Made by a program: the position numbers and the translations under genes. DNA of 64,000 nt from the NCBI RefSeq assembly GCF_000600975.2, contig NZ_KK088650.1:248001-312000 (forward strand), given 5' to 3'. This document shows, piece after piece, positions 59,941-64,000 of this stretch; the first letter of the stretch is position 1; the number at the start of each line of letters is the position of its first letter. Origin of the DNA: Limimaricola hongkongensis DSM 17492 (GTDB lineage Bacteria; Pseudomonadota; Alphaproteobacteria; Rhodobacterales; Rhodobacteraceae). A model generated the notes under the pieces. That model saw only the letters and a list, made by a program, of their open reading frames with translations. It had not been told where the DNA came from and did no database searches.

Positions 59941-62025
59941 ATGGGGGATACTCAGGTCGGGGCACGGAAACAAGCATGGCTCATCGGGGCGGTTTTGGCC
60001 TGCTTCGCGCGGGGCGCGGCGGCGCTGGCGCGGCAGCGCGGATCGCTCGCCTGCTGGGCGCCGGTCTGTCTTGGCGCCGGGATCGGCCTCTGGTTCGCGC
60101 AGCATGACGAACCGGGTGCCGCCGTCTACGGCGCCGCGGCGGGGCTGGCGGCGCTGTGCGTCATGGCGCGGTTCGTGTTGCGGCGCTCGGCCTATGCGGC
60201 GCTGGCGACGGGCGGGCTGCTGGTCTGCGCGGGGTTGTTGCTGGCGGGGGCGCGGGCGCATGGGCTCGCCGCGCCGGTGCTGGGATTTCGCTATTACGGC
60301 CCGGTGGAGGGGCGGATCGTCGAGATCGACCGCGCCCAGAGCGACGTGCTGCGGATCACGCTCGACCGGGTGCGGCTCGACGATGTGCGCGGCGTGCCCG
60401 AGCGGGTGAGATTGTCGCTGCACGGCCCGGTGGTGGCGCCGCTCGCGCCCGGCGCGCGGGTGATGACGACCGCGCATCTGTCGCCGCCGCCGGGCCCGGC
60501 GGAGCCGGGAGGCTTCGATTTTCGCCGCCACGCGTGGTTCGCCCGGCTCGGCGCGGTGGGCTATAGCCGGGTGCCGGTGCTGCTGGCCTCGACCCGCGGG
60601 GCCGATGGCGCATGGCTGGCGCGGATCAGGGCCCGGCTCAGCGCCGCGATCCGGGCGCGGATCGACGGCGCGGCGGGCGGCTTTGCCGCCGCCGTCACCA
60701 CCGGCGACCGCTCCGGGCTGGGGCGCGCGGCGAATGACGCGATGCGCGAGGCCAATCTCTATCACCTCGTCTCGATCTCGGGGATGCACATGGCGATGCT
60801 GGCGGGCTTCGTGTTCTGGCTGGTGCGCGCCGCGATCGCCGCCGTGCCGCCGCTGGCGCTCCGGCTCGACGCGCGCAAGATCGCCGCGGCCACGGCATTG
60901 CCCGCCGCCGCCTTCTACCTCGCGCTGGCGGGGCGCGACGTGGCGACGGAACGCGCCTTCGTCATGGTCGCGGTGAGCTTGGGCGCGGTGCTGGCCGACC
61001 GGCGGGCGCTGTCCTTGCGGGGGCTCGCCATCGCGGCGCTGATCGTGCTGGGGCTGCGGCCCGAAACGCTCCTGAACCCCGGTTTCCAGATGTCCTTTGC
61101 CGCGGTGCTGGCGCTGGTGGCCGTCATGGGCCGCCTGCCGCCGGGCTGGCACCGGCCACGCGGCCTCGCGCGGCTGTGGATGCCGGTGGCGTTGTTGTCG
61201 CTGACCTCGATCGTGGCGGGCGGCGCCACCGCGCCCTTCGCCGCCGCGCATTTCAACCGCGTCGCCCATTACGGGCTGATCGCCAACCTCGCCGCCGCGC
61301 CCGCCATGGGCATTCTCGTCATGCCCGGCGCGGTGATCCTCGCGGTGACCGGGCCGCTCGGGCTCGACCAGCCGGCGGTGTGGATGATCGATTACGGCGC
61401 GCGCTGGATATTATGGGTGAGCGCGCGGATCGCCGCGCTCGACGGGGCCAGTTCGGCGGTGATCGCGCCGCCGGGCGTGGTCGTGACGCTGGTGGCGCTG
61501 GGCGGGCTGTGGCTGGTGCTGTGGCAGGGGCGGGGCCGGGTGGCGGGGCTGGTGCCGCTGGCGCTCGCCGCCGGGCTCTGGCTGCGGGCCGACCGGCCCG
61601 ACCTGCTGGTGAGCGACAGCGGCGCGCTGGTCGGGCTGATGACCGGGGAGGGGCGGGCGCTGTCGAAGCCCAGGGGCGATGGTTTCGCCGCGCGGGCCTG
61701 GCTGGAGAATGATGGCGACGGGCGCGCGCAGGCCCAGGCGCATGATCCGCGCGCCCTGCGCCGGGTCGAGCGGGTGCTGCGGCTGCGGCTGGGCGAGACG
61801 ACGATCGTTCAGGTGACCGGCAAGACCGCGCTGGCCGCGCTGAGAGGCTGTGGCGGCGCCGATATCCTGATCGCCAACCAGCCCGATCCCGCGCCGCGCC
61901 CCTGCCTGCGCTTCGACGCGCGCCGGCTGCGCGACACCGGCGCGCTCGCGCTCCGGTTCGGGCCGGAGGGGCTGCGCATCGAGACGGTGGCCGACCGCGC
62001 CGGCCGCCGCCTGTGGGTTCAGTAG
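59941..62025 (+). CDS. comEC: ComEC/Rec2 family competence protein
   Basis: ComEC forms the inner-membrane channel for single-stranded DNA uptake. The 694-residue protein has N-terminal hydrophobic helices with a DUF4131 OB-like region (about 50-200), and the Competence domain (about 230-500) with [20 protein letters not shown] and [14 protein letters not shown]. The C-terminal 150 residues occupy the place of the metallo-beta-lactamase-like domain but lack its HxHxDH motif, so nuclease activity is doubtful. Its end overlaps the convergent lexA stop by 7 bases. No other competence gene is in the window. Confidence 0.92.
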   Translation: MGDTQVGARKQAWLIGAVLACFARGAAALARQRGSLACWAPVCLGAGIGLWFAQHDEPGAAVYGAAAGLAALCVMARFVLRRSAYAALATGGLLVCAGLLLAGARAHGLAAPVLGFRYYGPVEGRIVEIDRAQSDVLRITLDRVRLDDVRGVPERVRLSLHGPVVAPLAPGARVMTTAHLSPPPGPAEPGGFDFRRHAWFARLGAVGYSRVPVLLASTRGADGAWLARIRARLSAAIRARIDGAAGGFAAAVTTGDRSGLGRAANDAMREANLYHLVSISGMHMAMLAGFVFWLVRAAIAAVPPLALRLDARKIAAATALPAAAFYLALAGRDVATERAFVMVAVSLGAVLADRRALSLRGLAIAALIVLGLRPETLLNPGFQMSFAAVLALVAVMGRLPPGWHRPRGLARLWMPVALLSLTSIVAGGATAPFAAAHFNRVAHYGLIANLAAAPAMGILVMPGAVILAVTGPLGLDQPAVWMIDYGARWILWVSARIAALDGASSAVIAPPGVVVTLVALGGLWLVLWQGRGRVAGLVPLALAAGLWLRADRPDLLVSDSGALVGLMTGEGRALSKPRGDGFAARAWLENDGDGRAQAQAHDPRALRRVERVLRLRLGETTIVQVTGKTALAALRGCGGADILIANQPDPAPRPCLRFDARRLRDTGALALRFGPEGLRIETVADRAGRRLWVQ

Positions 62026-62699
62026 CTGCGGATCAGCCCGACCAGCCGGCCCTGCACGCGGACCTGTTCGTCGCTGTAGATCCGGGTTTCATAGGCCGGG
62101 TTCGCGGCTTCGAGCGCGATGCGCTTGCCGTTGCGGCGGAACCGCTTGAGCGTCGCCTCCTGATCCTCGATCAGCGCCACGACGATGTCGCCATTGTCGG
62201 CGGTGCCGGTTTCGCGGATCACCACCACGTCGCCGTCATTGATCCCGGCCTGGATCATCGAATCGCCCCGCACCTCGAGCGCGTAGTGATTGCCGGAGCC
62301 GAGCATCGTGCCGGGCACCGCGATCTCGTGGCTCACCTCGCTGATCGCGGAGATCGGCACACCGGCGGCGATCCGGCCCATCACCGGCAGGTTCAGCGCC
62401 AGCGCCGCGATGTCGGCGGGCATGTCGGCGGGCTTGGGATCGGGTTCGGGCGCCGCGTGCTCGGCGGCGAGCCGCGCCTCCATCGCCTCGGGCAGCTTGA
62501 GGATTTCGAGCGCCCGCGCCCGGTGCGCGAGACGGCGGATGAAGCCACGCTCCTCGAGCGCGGTGATCAACCTGTGGATGCCGGATTTGGACCGAAGATC
62601 GAGCGCGTCCTTCATTTCGTCGAAGGAGGGCGGAACGCCGTCGGCCTTGATCCGCCGGTGGATGAATTCCAGCAGGTCGGATTGTTTACGGGTCAGCAT
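62019..62699 (-). CDS. lexA: LexA repressor
   Basis: LexA represses the SOS regulon and cleaves itself when RecA is activated. The 226-residue protein has an N-terminal winged helix ([35 protein letters not shown]), a linker and the S24 peptidase domain. The cleavage site is A112-G113 in GRIAAGVPI, the nucleophile is S147 (RGDSM) and the base K185 (ATLKRF). Its own promoter overlaps a perfect SOS box, so it is autoregulated. The moeA stop lies 70 bases upstream. Confidence 0.97.
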   Translation of the reverse strand: MLTRKQSDLLEFIHRRIKADGVPPSFDEMKDALDLRSKSGIHRLITALEERGFIRRLAHRARALEILKLPEAMEARLAAEHAAPEPDPKPADMPADIAALALNLPVMGRIAAGVPISAISEVSHEIAVPGTMLGSGNHYALEVRGDSMIQAGINDGDVVVIRETGTADNGDIVVALIEDQEATLKRFRRNGKRIALEAANPAYETRIYSDEQVRVQGRLVGLIRSY

Positions 62700-62735
62700 G
62701 GTTGCCCCTTTATGCGCGCAGACGGTTGGGGATCC

Positions 62736-62764
62736 GTTCTATGACTGTTCCCGTTTTGTGTCAA
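62736..62764 (-). promoter_or_regulatory. lexA promoter with perfect SOS box
   Basis: On the minus strand TTGACA (62764-62759) and TAGAAC (62741-62736) have a 17-base spacer. A perfect direct repeat GTTC-N7-GTTC (62736-62750, plus-strand sense) covers the -10 element. LexA binding there would block its own transcription. Confidence 0.88.
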
Positions 62765-62769
62765 GCCCT

Positions 62770-63942
62770 TCAAAGCGCTATGACATCGACCGTTTCGCCC
62801 GCGGCGCGCGCGGGATCGTGCGGTGGTTGCACGATCAGGCAATCGGCCTGCGCCAGCACCGACAAAAGCGAGCTGTCCTGCTTGGAAAACGCGGTGACGC
62901 CATCGGGCCCGGTGGCGGCGCGCAGGTAATGTTCGCGCGGGCCGTTGGCGGCCAGCGGCGCGGCCAGCCGGGCCAGGCGGCGCGGGGCGGGCGCGGGGGC
63001 GAGACCCGAGAGCGCGCGGATCAGCGGCACCAGAAACACATGCGCGCAGACCATCGACGAGACCGGGTTGCCCGGCAGCCCCAGAAGCAACGCTTCGCCG
63101 AAACGGCCCGCCATCAGCGGCTTGCCCGGGCGCAGCGCGACCTTCCAGAAGGCGCGTTCCATCCCGGCTTCGGCCGCCGCGTCGCCCACGAGATCATGAT
63201 CGCCGACCGAGGCGCCGCCGATGGTGACGACGATGTCGGCGCCGCGCGCCAGGTCGAAGGCCTGTGCCAGCGCGCCCATGCTGTCGCCCGCGATCGGCAA
63301 AAGCCGGGCCGTGCCGCCCGCCTGCTCGACGATGCCGTGCAGCCCATAGGCGTTCGACGCGATGATCTGGTCGGGGCGCGGATCGCCGCCCGGCGCCACC
63401 AGCTCGTCGCCGGTGGCGATGATCGCCACCTCGGGGCGGCGCGACACGGTAAGCCGGTCGGCGTTCATCGACGCCGCAAGCGCGATGTCGGCGGGGCCGA
63501 GCAGGCGCGGTGCGCCAAGCGCGTCACCGGCGCCAAAATCCACGCCCGCGGGCCGGATGTTGCGGTTGTCGGAGATGCCGTCGCCAAGGATGACATGGTC
63601 GCCGTCGCGGCGCGTGTCCTCCTGGATCACCACGCGGTCGGCGCCTTCGGGCACCGGCGCGCCGGTGAAGATGCGCAGCGCCTCGCCGGGGCCGACCCGC
63701 CCGGCAAAGGCGTGGCCCGCCGCGGCCTCGCCCGCCACCAAAAGCCGCGCGCCGGGGGCGAGATCGGCCTCGCGGATCGCGTAGCCATCCATCGCCGAGG
63801 CGGCAAACGGCGGCTGGTCGCGCATCGCTATCACCGGGGCGCGCAGCACCCGGCCCCGTGCGGCGGTCAGCCCGACCTCCTGTGTGGGCAGCGGCGAGAC
63901 CAGCGCGAACAGCCGGTCGAGAGCCTCGGAGACCGGGATCAC
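62770..63942 (-). CDS. moeA: Molybdopterin molybdenumtransferase
   Basis: MoeA inserts molybdate into adenylated molybdopterin to make the molybdenum cofactor. The 390-residue protein has PPFAASAMDGYA near 44-55, the active-site loops IIATGDELV and IGGASVGDHD, and LGLPGNPVSSMV. The start is GTG at 63942, in a GTGA overlap with the moaC stop; GGGAGG lies almost against it, so reinitiation from moaC is likely. lexA follows with its own promoter. Confidence 0.95.
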   Translation of the reverse strand: MIPVSEALDRLFALVSPLPTQEVGLTAARGRVLRAPVIAMRDQPPFAASAMDGYAIREADLAPGARLLVAGEAAAGHAFAGRVGPGEALRIFTGAPVPEGADRVVIQEDTRRDGDHVILGDGISDNRNIRPAGVDFGAGDALGAPRLLGPADIALAASMNADRLTVSRRPEVAIIATGDELVAPGGDPRPDQIIASNAYGLHGIVEQAGGTARLLPIAGDSMGALAQAFDLARGADIVVTIGGASVGDHDLVGDAAAEAGMERAFWKVALRPGKPLMAGRFGEALLLGLPGNPVSSMVCAHVFLVPLIRALSGLAPAPAPRRLARLAAPLAANGPREHYLRAATGPDGVTAFSKQDSSLLSVLAQADCLIVQPPHDPARAAGETVDVIAL

Positions 63943-64000
63943 GCCTCCCAGCGCCCCGATTTCCCGCCCTCTTTGAGCGCGAGCCGGATGCCGCCGATCT
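63939..64000 (-). CDS. moaC: Cyclic pyranopterin monophosphate synthase MoaC (C-terminal end only)
   Basis: Only the last 19 codons and the stop are in the window. They read IGGIRLALKEGGKSGRWEA, which matches the conserved MoaC C-terminus (IRL, then K-GGKSG). MoaC acts with MoaA in the first step of molybdopterin synthesis. Its TGA overlaps the moeA GTG, so moaC and moeA are co-translated. The rest lies beyond the right edge. Confidence 0.88.
   Translation of the reverse strand, partial: IGGIRLALKEGGKSGRWEA

Overview
The window is a high-GC (roughly two thirds G+C or more, judged by eye), densely packed chromosomal segment of an alphaproteobacterium, almost certainly a member of the Rhodobacteraceae/Paracoccaceae. 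The evidence is a 407-residue HemA-type 5-aminolevulinate synthase with its PLP lysine at K248, the direct-repeat SOS box GTTC-N7-GTTC in front of lexA (and a one-mismatch version in front of uvrA), the three-transmembrane holin and GH108 lysozyme pair used for gene-transfer-agent release, system I cytochrome c maturation genes, and the order moaC-moeA-lexA next to comEC, gltX and gltA. I cannot resolve the genus. Nearly everything is vertically inherited housekeeping DNA. I see no insertion sequence, CRISPR array, prophage or plasmid backbone.

Layout. 1-1280: tail of a histidine phosphatase gene, a tRNA-Val / tRNA-Asp / tRNA-Asp cluster and an inverted pair of a short dispersed repeat. 1281-7660: M20 dipeptidase, hemA, a rodZ-like gene with ispG, and an SH3-DUF1236 secreted protein. 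7680-14377: DsbA-like oxidoreductase, aminotransferase overlapping a peptidoglycan amidase, methyltransferase, and PBP1A with a good promoter. 14378-19183: prfB, then bactofilin plus M23 peptidase as an overlapping pair, and a DUF455 ferritin-like protein overlapping a BCP peroxiredoxin. 19278-30812: a large AsmA/DUF3971-like protein, queA, an MFS transporter, DUF924, lpdA, a small peptidoglycan-binding protein, and uvrA. 30885-34705: two genes that look frameshifted (a secreted hypothetical and a cupredoxin), mmsA and a LysR regulator. 34750-43036: CBS protein, coaD behind a 29-bp perfect palindrome, L,D-transpeptidase overlapping an extensin-like protein that carries a hexanucleotide repeat, gap, a DoxX protein, tkt, a coiled-coil gene and zapA. 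43044-48760, all on the minus strand: a LysR gene of the LsrB type, a candidate small RNA, a VOC protein, a membrane protein, purL, bolA, grxD and a small secreted protein. 49106-56030, all on the plus strand: murI, argC, ccmE, the endolysin/holin pair, ccmF, ccmH and a PaaG-like enoyl-CoA isomerase. 56038-64000: a hypothetical gene, a lower-GC structured intergenic region, gltA, gltX, comEC, lexA, moeA and the end of moaC.

How the genes fit together. One theme is the cell envelope and cell shape: rodZ-like, PBP1A, amidase, bactofilin/M23, L,D-transpeptidase, murI, zapA and the two peptidoglycan-binding proteins. A second is heme and cytochrome c: hemA, ccmE, ccmF and ccmH. A third is central carbon and cofactor metabolism: gltA, gap, tkt, lpdA, mmsA, coaD, ispG, moeA and moaC. 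DNA repair is represented by uvrA and lexA, each with an SOS-box-like site that I could read directly.

I did not find a convincing new multi-gene system. The items most worth a second look are the unannotated small-RNA candidate at 47659-47737 with its own promoter and terminator, the gene-transfer-agent lysis pair set inside the cytochrome c maturation genes, the 58-base perfect palindrome before coaD, and a dispersed 22-bp repeat whose third copy supplies an alternative start region of the amidase gene.
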